Source: Campylobacter lari (GTDB lineage Bacteria; Campylobacterota; Campylobacteria; Campylobacterales; Campylobacteraceae). Taken from it: DNA of 64,000 bases. The position numbers and the translations under genes are program-made. The stretch is from NCBI RefSeq assembly GCF_900638335.1, contig NZ_LR134508.1, forward strand, positions 310,001 through 374,000. The letters are read 5' to 3'. How positions within the stretch are numbered: the stretch's first letter is position 1; every line of letters begins with the position of its first letter. Under the pieces are notes generated by a model. It ran no database searches. It saw nothing but the letters and a program-made list of their open reading frames with translations, and was not told where the DNA came from. Shown here piece after piece: positions 56,181 to 64,000 of this stretch.

Positions 56181-56825
56181 TTGTTAAAAAAGACAATTTT
56201 ATTTGACTTAGATGGCACTTTGATAGACTCTACAAGTGCCATTTTAGATGGTTTTGATGCTGCTTTTAAAGCTTTTGGTGAGCCTTTAAGAGATCATGAA
56301 GCCATTAAAGCTTTAATAGGATTTCCTTTAGATGTGGCTTTTGAAAAACTTGGAGTGCCAAAAGAAAAAACAAGTGAGTATATTAATGCTTACAGAAGCG
56401 TATATCAAAAAATCTATATAGAGCAAACTTCTTTGCTTTCTTTGGCAAAAGAAAGTGTATATGAGGCTAGTTTGTTTGCTGATTTAGCTGTTGTAACGAC
56501 TAAAAGTTCTAAATTTTCCAAACCTTTACTTGATCATTTAGGTATAGGAGAGTATTTTAAAGTTATCATAGGTAGAGATGATGTAACTTACCCAAAACCA
56601 AATGCTGAGCCTATTTTATTAGCTTTAGAAAAATTATCTAAAAGCAAAGAAAATGCATTTATGATAGGAGATACTCATTTAGATATCCAAGCAGCTTGTA
56701 ATGCAGGTATCAAACCCATAGCAGTAAGTAGTGGTTATGAAAGTAAGGAAAGTTTAGCTAAATTTAAAATTCCACTTTTTGAAAATACTTATGAAGCTGT
56801 AAAACATATAAAAAATATCCGATAA
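56181..56825 (+). CDS. HAD-superfamily hydrolase, phosphoglycolate phosphatase-like
   Basis: This 214-residue protein starts at TTG three bases after cadF. HAD motif I is LFDLDGTLIDSTSAI (8-22), motif II TTKSS near 106, motif III lysine in YPKPNAEP near 137, and motif IV MIGDTHLDIQAACNAG near 159. The helical cap is of the phosphoglycolate phosphatase/beta-phosphoglucomutase type. The true substrate cannot be read from sequence. It is in the C. jejuni Cj1477c position and probably shares the cadF transcript. Confidence 0.85.
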   Translation: MLKKTILFDLDGTLIDSTSAILDGFDAAFKAFGEPLRDHEAIKALIGFPLDVAFEKLGVPKEKTSEYINAYRSVYQKIYIEQTSLLSLAKESVYEASLFADLAVVTTKSSKFSKPLLDHLGIGEYFKVIIGRDDVTYPKPNAEPILLALEKLSKSKENAFMIGDTHLDIQAACNAGIKPIAVSSGYESKESLAKFKIPLFENTYEAVKHIKNIR

Positions 56826-56942
56826 TTTCACATTCAAAGCCTATACATATAAATAATAAAAATTTTTTATCATTGTTTAAGACAATTAAAGATAAAGTAG
56901 CTATTGATTTTAAGTAATTATTTTAATTATAAGGATAATTAA

Positions 56943-59900
56943 ATGAGTAAAATAATGAAAACAATGGATGGTAACGAAGCAGCAGCTTATGCTGCCTATG
57001 CATTCACAGAGGTTGCTGGAATTTATCCTATTACCCCAAGCTCTCCTATGGCAGATTATACTGATATATGGGCTTCTCAAGGTAAAAAAAATCTTTTTGG
57101 AGTACCGGTTAAAGTTGTAGAAATGCAAAGTGAAGCAGGAGCGGCAGGGACAGTTCATGGTTCTTTACAAGCAGGTGCTTTAACTACTACCTATACAGCA
57201 TCTCAAGGACTTTTATTAAAAATACCAAATATGTATAAAATCGCAGGTCAGCTTTTACCTGGGGTTATCCATGTGGCAGCTAGGGCTTTAGCTTCTCAAG
57301 CATTGTCTATTTTTGGAGATCATCAAGATGTTTATGCTGCAAGACAAACAGGTTTTGCTATGCTTTGCTCACATTCTGTGCAAGAAAGTATGGATTTAGC
57401 AGGTGTTGCACACCTAGCAGCTATTAAAGGTAGAGTGCCTTTTATGCATTTTTTTGATGGTTTTAGAACGAGCCATGAAATTCAAAAAATCGAAGTAATG
57501 GATTATGCGCATTTTGATCGCTTATTAGATCGTGAGGCTTTGTTAGAATTTAGAAATTCCTGTCTAAATCCAGAAAATCCAAAAACAAGAGGTACGGCTC
57601 AAAATGATGATATTTATTTTCAAACAAGAGAGTTAGCAAATAAATATTATGAAGCTATTCCTGATATTGTTAATGAATATATGCAAGAAATTTCAAAAAT
57701 TACAGGAAGAGAATATAAGCCTTTTGTATATTATGGGGATAAAAATGCAACACGCATTGTAGTAGCAATGGGTTCAGTGACTGAAGCTTTAAAAGAAGTT
57801 GTAGATCATCTAAACAGCAAAGGCGAAAAAGTAGGGGTTTTGAAAGTTCATTTATATAGACCATTTAGTTTAAAATATCTATTTGATGTAATGCCTCAAA
57901 GTGTTGAAAAAATAGCTGTTTTAGATAGAACTAAAGAGCCAGGAAGTTTAGGAGAGCCACTTTATTTAGATTTAAAAAGTGCTTATTATGGAAAAGAAAA
58001 AGCACCTTTAATCGTTGGTGGCAGATATGGACTTTCTTCAAAAGATGTTGATCCTGCTCAACTTTTAGCGGTTTTTGAAAACCTAAATCAAGCTAATCCA
58101 AAAGATGGTTTCACTATAGGAATTAATGATGATGTGACTTTTACTTCATTGCCTGTGGGAGAAAAAATTTCTTTAGGTGATGAGAGTACCATAGAGTGTT
58201 TATTCTATGGACTTGGTGCTGATGGTACTGTAGGGGCGAATAAAAACTCTATTAAAATTATAGGGGATAAAACAGACTTTTATGCGCAAGCTTATTTTGC
58301 TTATGATTCTAAAAAATCAGGTGGTTATACAAGAAGCCATTTAAGATTTTCTAAAAAACCTATTACTTCAACCTATCTAGTTTCTACACCGCATTTTGTA
58401 GCGTGTTCAGTTGCTGCTTATTTAGAAATTTATGATGTTTTAGCAGGTATTAGAAAAGGCGGAACTTTCCTTTTAAATAGTATTTGGAGTGCGCAAGAAA
58501 CTATTAAAAAAATTCCTAACGCAGTTAAGAGAGTTTTAGCGCAAAAAGAAATTAATTTTTATATCATTAATGCTACAAAACTTGCTAGGGAAATAGGACT
58601 AGGTAGTAGAACAAATACAATCATGCAATCAGCATTTTTCAAACTTGCTAATATCATTCCTTTTGAAGATGCACAAAAATATATGAAAGAATTAGCTTAT
58701 AAATCATATAGCAAAAAAGGTGATGCTATAGTTGAGATGAATTATAAAGCTATTGATGTAGGTGCAGATGGACTTGTAAAAGTTGATATTGATCCTTCTT
58801 GGGCAAATTTGGCTGATGAAGCAAAAGAAGAAACTATAGCTTATAAAGGTACTGAGTTTGTTGAAAAAATCGCAAAACCTATGAATGCGGCTAAGGGTGA
58901 TGATTTATCAGTTTCGGCATTTTTGGGCTATGAAGATGGTAGTTTTGAGCATGGTACTACTGAGTATGAAAAAAGAGGCATTGGTGTTATGGTGCCAAGA
59001 TGGATAGAAACTAATTGTATTCAGTGTAACCAATGTGCCTCAGTATGTCCACATGCGGTTATTAGACCATTTTTAATAGATGAAAAAGAATTAGAAAATG
59101 CTCCAGCAGGCGTGAAAGAACATAGCTTAAATGCAAAAGGCGTAAAAGAGCAAAAATTAAATTTCAAAATTCAAGTTTCACCGCTTGATTGTACAGGTTG
59201 TGAGCTTTGTGTGCATGAGTGTCCTACTAAAGAAAAATCTTTAGTAATGGTACCACTAGGTGAAGAGCTTGATCATGGTGAGCAAGAAAATGCAGATTAT
59301 TTATTCAAAAAAGTAAGTTATAAAGATAATATCTTAAATAGAGAAAATGCAAAAGGTATTCAATTTGCTCAACCTTTATTTGAATTCCATGGTGCGTGTC
59401 CAGGTTGTGGGGAAACTCCTTATATCACTTTAATCACTAGATTATTTGGTGAAAGAATGATTATTGCTAATGCAACAGGTTGTAGTTCTATTTATGGTGG
59501 TTCAGCTCCTTCAACTCCATATAGAAAAAGCAATAAAAATGGTCATGGGCCTGCTTGGGGTAATTCTTTATTTGAAGATAATGCTGAATTTGGTCTTGGT
59601 ATGAAAATAGCAACTGAAACAACAAGACATAAAATAGAGCAAATTATGAATGAAAGTATGCAAGAAGTTCCTAACGCACTTTCTGCATTATATAAAGAAT
59701 GGATTGCAAATAAAGAAGATTCTAAAGCTTCTTTAGAGTTAAGAGATAAGTTAGTGCCATTGCTAGAAGAAAATAAACAGATTAAGGCTGTAAATGATAT
59801 TTTAGAACTTAAAAGCTATTTGAGTAAAAAATCACATTGGATTTTTGGTGGTGATGGTTGGGCTTATGATATAGGTTATGGTGGGCTTGATCATGTTTTA

Positions 59901-60497
59901 GCAAGTGGTGAAAATGTAAATATTTTAGTGCTTGATACTGAAGTTTATTCAAATACTGGAGGTCAAAGCTCAAAATCTTCAAGAACAGGCTCAGTAGCCC
60001 AGTTTGCTGCAGCAGGTAAGCCAGTGCAGAAAAAAGATCTAGGCCAAATTGCTATGACTTATGGCTATATTTTTGTAGCTCAGGTAAATTCTAATGCAAA
60101 CTATGCACAGTTGTTAAAAGCTGTAATGGCGGCAGAAGCTTATGATGGACCTTCTTTGATTATTGCTTATTCTCCTTGTATAGCTCATGGTATTAAAGGT
60201 GGGCTTGGAAATTCAGGAAATCAAGCAGAACTTGCTACAAAATGTGGATATTGGCCAACTTACATTTATGATCCACGTTTGGAAGCTGAAGGTAAAAACC
60301 CTTTAACAATTTCTTCCAAAGAGCCTGATTGGGATTTATATGAAAGCTTTTTGATGAATGAAGTGCGTTATAGCTCACTTAAAAAATCAAATCCTGAGCA
60401 AGCAAAAGAATTGTTTGAAAAAAATAAAGCAGAAGCACAGCGCCGTTATAGACAACTTAAACGTCTAGCAAGTGCTGATTTTAGTAATGAAAATTAA
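56943..60497 (+). CDS. por: Pyruvate:ferredoxin/flavodoxin oxidoreductase, single chain
   Basis: This 1184-residue fusion of all domains (NifJ type) converts pyruvate and CoA to acetyl-CoA and CO2, reducing flavodoxin. The N-terminal domain has GNEAAAYAAYAFTEVAGIYPITPSSPMA. Two [4Fe-4S] motifs are CIQCNQCASVCPHA and CTGCELCVHECPT (about 695-760). A further cysteine pair is in HGACPGCGETPY, and the thiamine diphosphate site is GGDGWAYDIGYGGLDH...LVLDTEVYSNTGGQ. It replaces pyruvate dehydrogenase in Campylobacter and matches Cj1476c. Confidence 0.96.
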   Translation: MSKIMKTMDGNEAAAYAAYAFTEVAGIYPITPSSPMADYTDIWASQGKKNLFGVPVKVVEMQSEAGAAGTVHGSLQAGALTTTYTASQGLLLKIPNMYKIAGQLLPGVIHVAARALASQALSIFGDHQDVYAARQTGFAMLCSHSVQESMDLAGVAHLAAIKGRVPFMHFFDGFRTSHEIQKIEVMDYAHFDRLLDREALLEFRNSCLNPENPKTRGTAQNDDIYFQTRELANKYYEAIPDIVNEYMQEISKITGREYKPFVYYGDKNATRIVVAMGSVTEALKEVVDHLNSKGEKVGVLKVHLYRPFSLKYLFDVMPQSVEKIAVLDRTKEPGSLGEPLYLDLKSAYYGKEKAPLIVGGRYGLSSKDVDPAQLLAVFENLNQANPKDGFTIGINDDVTFTSLPVGEKISLGDESTIECLFYGLGADGTVGANKNSIKIIGDKTDFYAQAYFAYDSKKSGGYTRSHLRFSKKPITSTYLVSTPHFVACSVAAYLEIYDVLAGIRKGGTFLLNSIWSAQETIKKIPNAVKRVLAQKEINFYIINATKLAREIGLGSRTNTIMQSAFFKLANIIPFEDAQKYMKELAYKSYSKKGDAIVEMNYKAIDVGADGLVKVDIDPSWANLADEAKEETIAYKGTEFVEKIAKPMNAAKGDDLSVSAFLGYEDGSFEHGTTEYEKRGIGVMVPRWIETNCIQCNQCASVCPHAVIRPFLIDEKELENAPAGVKEHSLNAKGVKEQKLNFKIQVSPLDCTGCELCVHECPTKEKSLVMVPLGEELDHGEQENADYLFKKVSYKDNILNRENAKGIQFAQPLFEFHGACPGCGETPYITLITRLFGERMIIANATGCSSIYGGSAPSTPYRKSNKNGHGPAWGNSLFEDNAEFGLGMKIATETTRHKIEQIMNESMQEVPNALSALYKEWIANKEDSKASLELRDKLVPLLEENKQIKAVNDILELKSYLSKKSHWIFGGDGWAYDIGYGGLDHVLASGENVNILVLDTEVYSNTGGQSSKSSRTGSVAQFAAAGKPVQKKDLGQIAMTYGYIFVAQVNSNANYAQLLKAVMAAEAYDGPSLIIAYSPCIAHGIKGGLGNSGNQAELATKCGYWPTYIYDPRLEAEGKNPLTISSKEPDWDLYESFLMNEVRYSSLKKSNPEQAKELFEKNKAEAQRRYRQLKRLASADFSNEN

Positions 60498-60500
60498 AAT

Positions 60501-60824
60501 TTGCTTCGATTTTTACTTGTGAGTTTATGGGTACTTGGTGCTTTTGGTGCTAAGTACCCATTTTTGAATCAAAGTTGCAATGATATTGATTTTTCTTTGA
60601 TTCAAGATCCCTTTTTTCAAAAAACTACAAATATAAAATCTGATTTTTCCTTGCAAGCTATCGTTTCTAATAAAGTTAAGATTAATGATAAATGGTATGC
60701 TTTGAATGATGATATTGAAGGTTTTAAGATTGTCGAGATTAAAAATTCTCAAGTTATATTGATAAAGGAAGAAAAAATCATGGTTTTAAAATTGTATGAA
60801 AAAAATAATATTTTTATTTATTAG
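60501..60824 (+). CDS. ctsR: CtsR-like transformation protein (GspC/PilP-type)
   Basis: This 107-residue protein starts at TTG three bases after por, with a signal or anchor (FLLVSLWVLGAFGA). The C-terminal half (LQAIVSNKVKINDKWYALNDDIEGFKIVEIKNSQVILIKEEKIMVLKLY) has the short beta-sandwich pattern of PilP/GspC homology-region domains that contact secretins. It overlaps ctsD by 29 bases. In C. jejuni the equivalent Cj1475c (ctsR) is needed for natural transformation. Confidence 0.75.
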   Translation: MLRFLLVSLWVLGAFGAKYPFLNQSCNDIDFSLIQDPFFQKTTNIKSDFSLQAIVSNKVKINDKWYALNDDIEGFKIVEIKNSQVILIKEEKIMVLKLYEKNNIFIY

Positions 60825-62187
60825 TGTTTTAACTTTTACAAATGTTTTTGCTTCACAGTGTCATCAGCGCTTTTTTGATATAAGCGTAGAAAATAAAACT
60901 TCTTTGATTGAAATTTTAAATGAACTTGGTAGAGAATGTGGTTTTAGCATTATAATAAAAGATTCATTAGCTAGAGAAAAGTTAAATCATACTCAAAATT
61001 ATTTACACATAAGAAAAATGTCTTTAAGAGAAATTTTTAAACTTTTATTGATGGAAAATAATCTTGCTTATGAATATGAAAAAAATATTTTAAAAATTTA
61101 TGGAAGACAAGTTAAAACTTTTAAAGTGCATTATATAAGTTCTATTAGAGAAGGGCAAAGTATCACCAAAGCTTCGGTTGATTCAAGACCTAAACAAGGT
61201 GATTATGATAGTACTAAAGAAGCAGATAATCTAGTCATTAGCACAGATAAATTTGATTTTTGGGAAAAAATTTCAGAAGAAATACAAGCTTTATTAGATG
61301 AAAATACAACTAAGCCTATTATTAATACTAATGCAGGAATTATCACTTTAAATGCTACTTTATATGAGCTTACAAGAGTTGAAAAATATCTAAAAGATTT
61401 AAATAAAAGACTTAAAAAGCAAGTTTTAATTGATGTAAGTATAGTTGCTGTACATTTAAATAAAAGTCATTCAAGTGGGATTAACTGGCAAGAGCTTGCT
61501 TTTAAACTCAATGGAGATGATAGTGATTTTATAATCAATAAAGGTGGTGTTAGAAATATCAATCTTAAAGCCAATGTTGAAACTAAAGCTATTTTAAATT
61601 TATTACAAGAAAATGGCAAAACCACTGTGCTTTCTAACCCAAAACTCATGGCGCTTAATAATCAACAAGCTATTATTTCCATAGGTGATACGATTAATTA
61701 TCAAGTAAAAGAAAGTTCCAAGGGCACTGAAAATGGTACGACCATTAGTGAAGCTTATAATAATTATTCTATTTTTGTAGGAATTTTACTAAATATTTTA
61801 CCTGAAATTTCAGATGATCATAAAATCATGCTTAGAATTAATCCTAGTTTGAGTGATTTTAAATATAGTGTTGATAATCATAGACAAAATAAGCCAAGAA
61901 ATATAGCACCTGATACCATACAAAAAAAGCTTTCTACTGTAGTTGAAGTTGATGATGGGCAAACTTTAATTTTGGGTGGATTAATTAGTAAAAATACGAT
62001 TAGTAATCATAACGAAGTAAGTGCTTTATCTAAAATACCACTTTTTGGAGCTTTATTTCAAGGAAAGCAAAATTTAGAAGATATTAGCGAAATAGTTTTT
62101 ATCATCAAGCCAAGTTTAATAAGAGCTGATAAAAAAGTATTAAGCTTAAAAGAATTAGGTTTTGAACATGAAGATAATATGTTTTAA
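60796..62187 (+). CDS. ctsD: Secretin for DNA uptake
   Basis: This 463-residue outer-membrane secretin has a signal peptide (MKKIIFLFISVLTFTNVFA), an N-terminal STN-like domain (ISVENKTSLIEILNELGRECGFSIII), a KVHYI/N-type domain and the C-terminal secretin core (TVLSNPKLMALNNQQAIISIGDTINYQ; VVEVDDGQTLILGGLI; SALSKIPLFGALF). It forms the channel through which transforming DNA is drawn. It overlaps both neighbours. Confidence 0.92.
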   Translation: MKKIIFLFISVLTFTNVFASQCHQRFFDISVENKTSLIEILNELGRECGFSIIIKDSLAREKLNHTQNYLHIRKMSLREIFKLLLMENNLAYEYEKNILKIYGRQVKTFKVHYISSIREGQSITKASVDSRPKQGDYDSTKEADNLVISTDKFDFWEKISEEIQALLDENTTKPIINTNAGIITLNATLYELTRVEKYLKDLNKRLKKQVLIDVSIVAVHLNKSHSSGINWQELAFKLNGDDSDFIINKGGVRNINLKANVETKAILNLLQENGKTTVLSNPKLMALNNQQAIISIGDTINYQVKESSKGTENGTTISEAYNNYSIFVGILLNILPEISDDHKIMLRINPSLSDFKYSVDNHRQNKPRNIAPDTIQKKLSTVVEVDDGQTLILGGLISKNTISNHNEVSALSKIPLFGALFQGKQNLEDISEIVFIIKPSLIRADKKVLSLKELGFEHEDNMF

Positions 62188-62497
62188 TTTTTTAATTTGT
62201 TTGTCTTTTTTAAATGCAATGAATATTCAAAATGAAAGTTTTGAGCAAAATGTATTCTATGAAAAATTTATTAATCATCCAAGTTATGAAAATGCCCTAA
62301 ATTTAGCTAAATATTTTTATCAAATAAAAGATTATCAAAAAGCTATCTTTTGGGCTGTTGAGGCAAATGAATTTGAGTTGTTAGAAAAAGAGGCATGGTT
62401 AGTTTTTATCAATGCTAAATTAAAACTTGGAAAGCATGAAGATGCTTTAAAAGCTAAAGAAGAGTATGAAAAACTTTTAGGAAATTATTTTGAATGA
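62168..62497 (+). CDS. Small exported TPR-like protein of the cts operon
   Basis: This 109-residue protein starts at ATG 62168, with a signal peptide (MKIICFNFLICLSFLNA). One or two TPR-like helical hairpins follow (ENALNLAKYFYQIKDYQKAIFWAVEANEFELLEKEAWLVFINAKLKLGKHEDALKAKEEYEKLL). It resembles the small TPR proteins that help secretins or type II/IV systems assemble. It lies between ctsD and ctsE, where I recall C. jejuni having two larger genes (ctsP, ctsX), so I leave the symbol blank. It overlaps both neighbours by a few bases. Confidence 0.72.
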   Translation: MKIICFNFLICLSFLNAMNIQNESFEQNVFYEKFINHPSYENALNLAKYFYQIKDYQKAIFWAVEANEFELLEKEAWLVFINAKLKLGKHEDALKAKEEYEKLLGNYFE

Positions 62498-64000
62498 TAT
62501 AAAAGCAATAAAAACTTTAGATGAATTTACTTTGCAAGAATTGGCTTTAGAGTATAAATTAGAAATTTTAGACTTAAATCAAACTCTCAAGATAGAAAAG
62601 TATCTTCATGTTTTACCTTTTTCTTTAATAGAACAATATAATATTTTTTGTTTTTATGAAGATGATGAAAATATTCATATAGCTTCTTTAAAGCCTTTAG
62701 ATGAGAGTATTTTAGAAAAAATACAAAATTTATATCGCTTAAAGGTTGTTAAAATTTTTCTTTGTGAATTTACACAATTTAAATTTTTGCTAGAAAGGAT
62801 TAAATTTTTAATTTGCTTTCAAAACTATCTTGATAAATTAGAACTTAATTTAAAAAGTGATGAAAATAAAGATGAGTTTTTATTAGAGCAGTTTTTGAAT
62901 TTAATTTTAACTTATGCTTGTTTTTTAAGAGCAAGTGATATTCATTTGGAGCCTTTAGAAAATGAAGTTTTGATAAGATTTAGAATAGATGGAGAATTAA
63001 AATATATCCATAGTTTTGATATGAATTCTTATCAGGCTTTATTAATGCATATAAAAATCATTGCCTTGCTTAATGTAGCAGAGCAAAGACAAGCCCAAGA
63101 TGGGAGTTTTTCTAAGGTTATTTTAGAGCAAAAATATGATTTTAGAATTTCAATTATGCCTTTGTTGTTTGGACAAAGTGTAGTGTTTAGAATTTTAAAA
63201 CAAGATGAGCATGTTTTAAAACTTGATAGACTTTTTATTAAAGAAGAAAATTTAACCTCGTTAAAAAAATGTATGAATGCCCCCTATGGCTTGATTTTGT
63301 TTTGTGGGCCAACAGGGAGTGGTAAAAGTACTTTCATGCATGCTATTTTAAATGAGCTTGACCAAAATAAAAAAATCGTTACTCTAGAAGATCCTATAGA
63401 ATATAAACTTAAACATGCTCAGCAAATTTTGTTAAATTCTAAAAACGGCTTTGATTTTCATAAAGCTTTGAGAGCGGTTTTAAGGCAAGATCCTGATGTG
63501 ATTATGGTGGGCGAAATTAGAGATGATGAGAGTTTGGATATAGTTTTAAAAGCTTCTTTAAGCGGACATTTGGTTTTAAGTACCTTGCATACCAATGGTG
63601 CTATAGAAGCTATTTTTAGAATGAAGCATATGGGTGCAAAAGAATATTTAATAGCTTATGCGCTTAATTTGATCATAGCTCAACGTTTGGTGAGAAAATT
63701 ATGTGAATGTAAAGAGCTTAGCGATGAAAAATTTCATTTTCAAAATCAAGTTTTTGAAGGAAAATTTTATAAAGCAAAAGGTTGTGCTAAGTGTATGTAT
63801 AGTGGATATAAAGGGCGTTTAATGGTGGCTGAGTTTTTATTTTTAGACCATAATTTAAAAAGTATGATAGAAAATAATGTAAATTATGAAAATATTTTAA
63901 CTTATGCTTTAAAAAAAGGCTTTTTGACTTTAGGTGTGGATGTTTTGGAAAAAGTAAAGCTTGGTTTGACAAGTGTAGATGAGCTAAGAAAGATTGGTTT
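62490..64000 (+). CDS. ctsE: Type II/IV secretion ATPase for transformation (cut by window end)
   Basis: The frame starts at TTG 62490, overlapping the previous stop, and is open to the end of the window (503 codons), so the last few residues are missing. It is a GspE/PilB-family hexameric ATPase: AEQRQAQDGSF box near 191, Walker A FCGPTGSGKST near 270, Asp box TLEDPIEYK near 297, Walker B/His box VLRQDPDVIMVGEIRDDES near 330-348, then HLVLSTLHTNGA. A zinc site is formed by CEC near 405 and CAKC near 432. It powers the Cts DNA-uptake machine, as Cj1471c does in C. jejuni. Confidence 0.93.
   Translation, partial: MNDIKAIKTLDEFTLQELALEYKLEILDLNQTLKIEKYLHVLPFSLIEQYNIFCFYEDDENIHIASLKPLDESILEKIQNLYRLKVVKIFLCEFTQFKFLLERIKFLICFQNYLDKLELNLKSDENKDEFLLEQFLNLILTYACFLRASDIHLEPLENEVLIRFRIDGELKYIHSFDMNSYQALLMHIKIIALLNVAEQRQAQDGSFSKVILEQKYDFRISIMPLLFGQSVVFRILKQDEHVLKLDRLFIKEENLTSLKKCMNAPYGLILFCGPTGSGKSTFMHAILNELDQNKKIVTLEDPIEYKLKHAQQILLNSKNGFDFHKALRAVLRQDPDVIMVGEIRDDESLDIVLKASLSGHLVLSTLHTNGAIEAIFRMKHMGAKEYLIAYALNLIIAQRLVRKLCECKELSDEKFHFQNQVFEGKFYKAKGCAKCMYSGYKGRLMVAEFLFLDHNLKSMIENNVNYENILTYALKKGFLTLGVDVLEKVKLGLTSVDELRKIG

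Overview
The window is AT-rich Campylobacter DNA from the thermotolerant jejuni/coli/lari branch. The evidence is gene content and order: frdAB followed by a dynamin-like GTPase pair, nspC, selenocysteine formate dehydrogenase with fdhTU, putAP, ccoNOQP, addBA, rplM-rpsI-cadF, a single-chain pyruvate oxidoreductase, and the cts transformation genes. The predicted CadF is 328 residues, longer than the 319 I recall for C. jejuni and matching what I recall for the C. lari group, so a C. lari-group species is my best guess. No rRNA, CRISPR array, transposase or integrase was seen. The only tRNA gene is tRNA-Sec.

Layout. 1-5271: end of the fumarate reductase operon and two overlapping dynamin-like proteins. 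5261-10616: a redox-stress and gluconate block with mdaB (-), a two-gene gluconate dehydrogenase (+), a 35-residue membrane peptide (-), an HxlR regulator and lipocalin (+), and a zinc alcohol dehydrogenase (-). 10804-19092: a type I restriction-modification operon (hsdM-hsdS-rloC-hsdR, minus strand) that carries an RloC/PrrC-type anticodon nuclease. 19311-22726: cueO-moaD-moaE-moeA (minus). 22871-32081: nspC, then formate dehydrogenase and selenium genes (fdhC, a TorD-like chaperone, a small Tat protein, fdhA, fdhB, a ModE-like regulator, yedF, selD). 32222-37216: putA-putP. 37232-38926: fdhU-fdhT (minus) and selC. 38951-43519: purA, fliJ-like, motE-like, DUF507, carA and a DsbD_2-type membrane protein. 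43626-48262: ccoNOQP and four small downstream membrane or periplasmic genes. 48262-53390: addB-addA, followed by a broken gene. 54124-60497: rplM-rpsI, a possible sRNA, cadF, a HAD phosphatase and por. 60501-64000: ctsR-ctsD-(TPR-like)-ctsE.

How the genes work together. The centre of the window is a selenium unit. FdhA and SelD both contain in-frame UGA codons, each followed by a bacterial SECIS-like hairpin. tRNA-Sec, SelD, a YedF protein and the FdhT/FdhU pair lie within about 14 kb, and the moaD/moaE/moeA genes nearby supply the molybdopterin cofactor FdhA needs. Formate, gluconate and proline oxidation feed electrons to the cbb3 oxidase or to fumarate reductase, both also in the window.

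The most interesting observations are: (1) an identical 15-base motif at the same distance upstream of mdaB and the alcohol dehydrogenase, with its core repeated in the leader of the HxlR gene, which suggests a small electrophile-stress regulon; (2) a 13-bp hairpin that hides the ribosome-binding site of the FDH chaperone, with a promoter placed so that only read-through RNA could form it; (3) the RloC nuclease inside the hsd operon; (4) a duplicated cysteine domain fused to a ModE-type DNA-binding domain; (5) small membrane peptides and a candidate sRNA that are easily missed.
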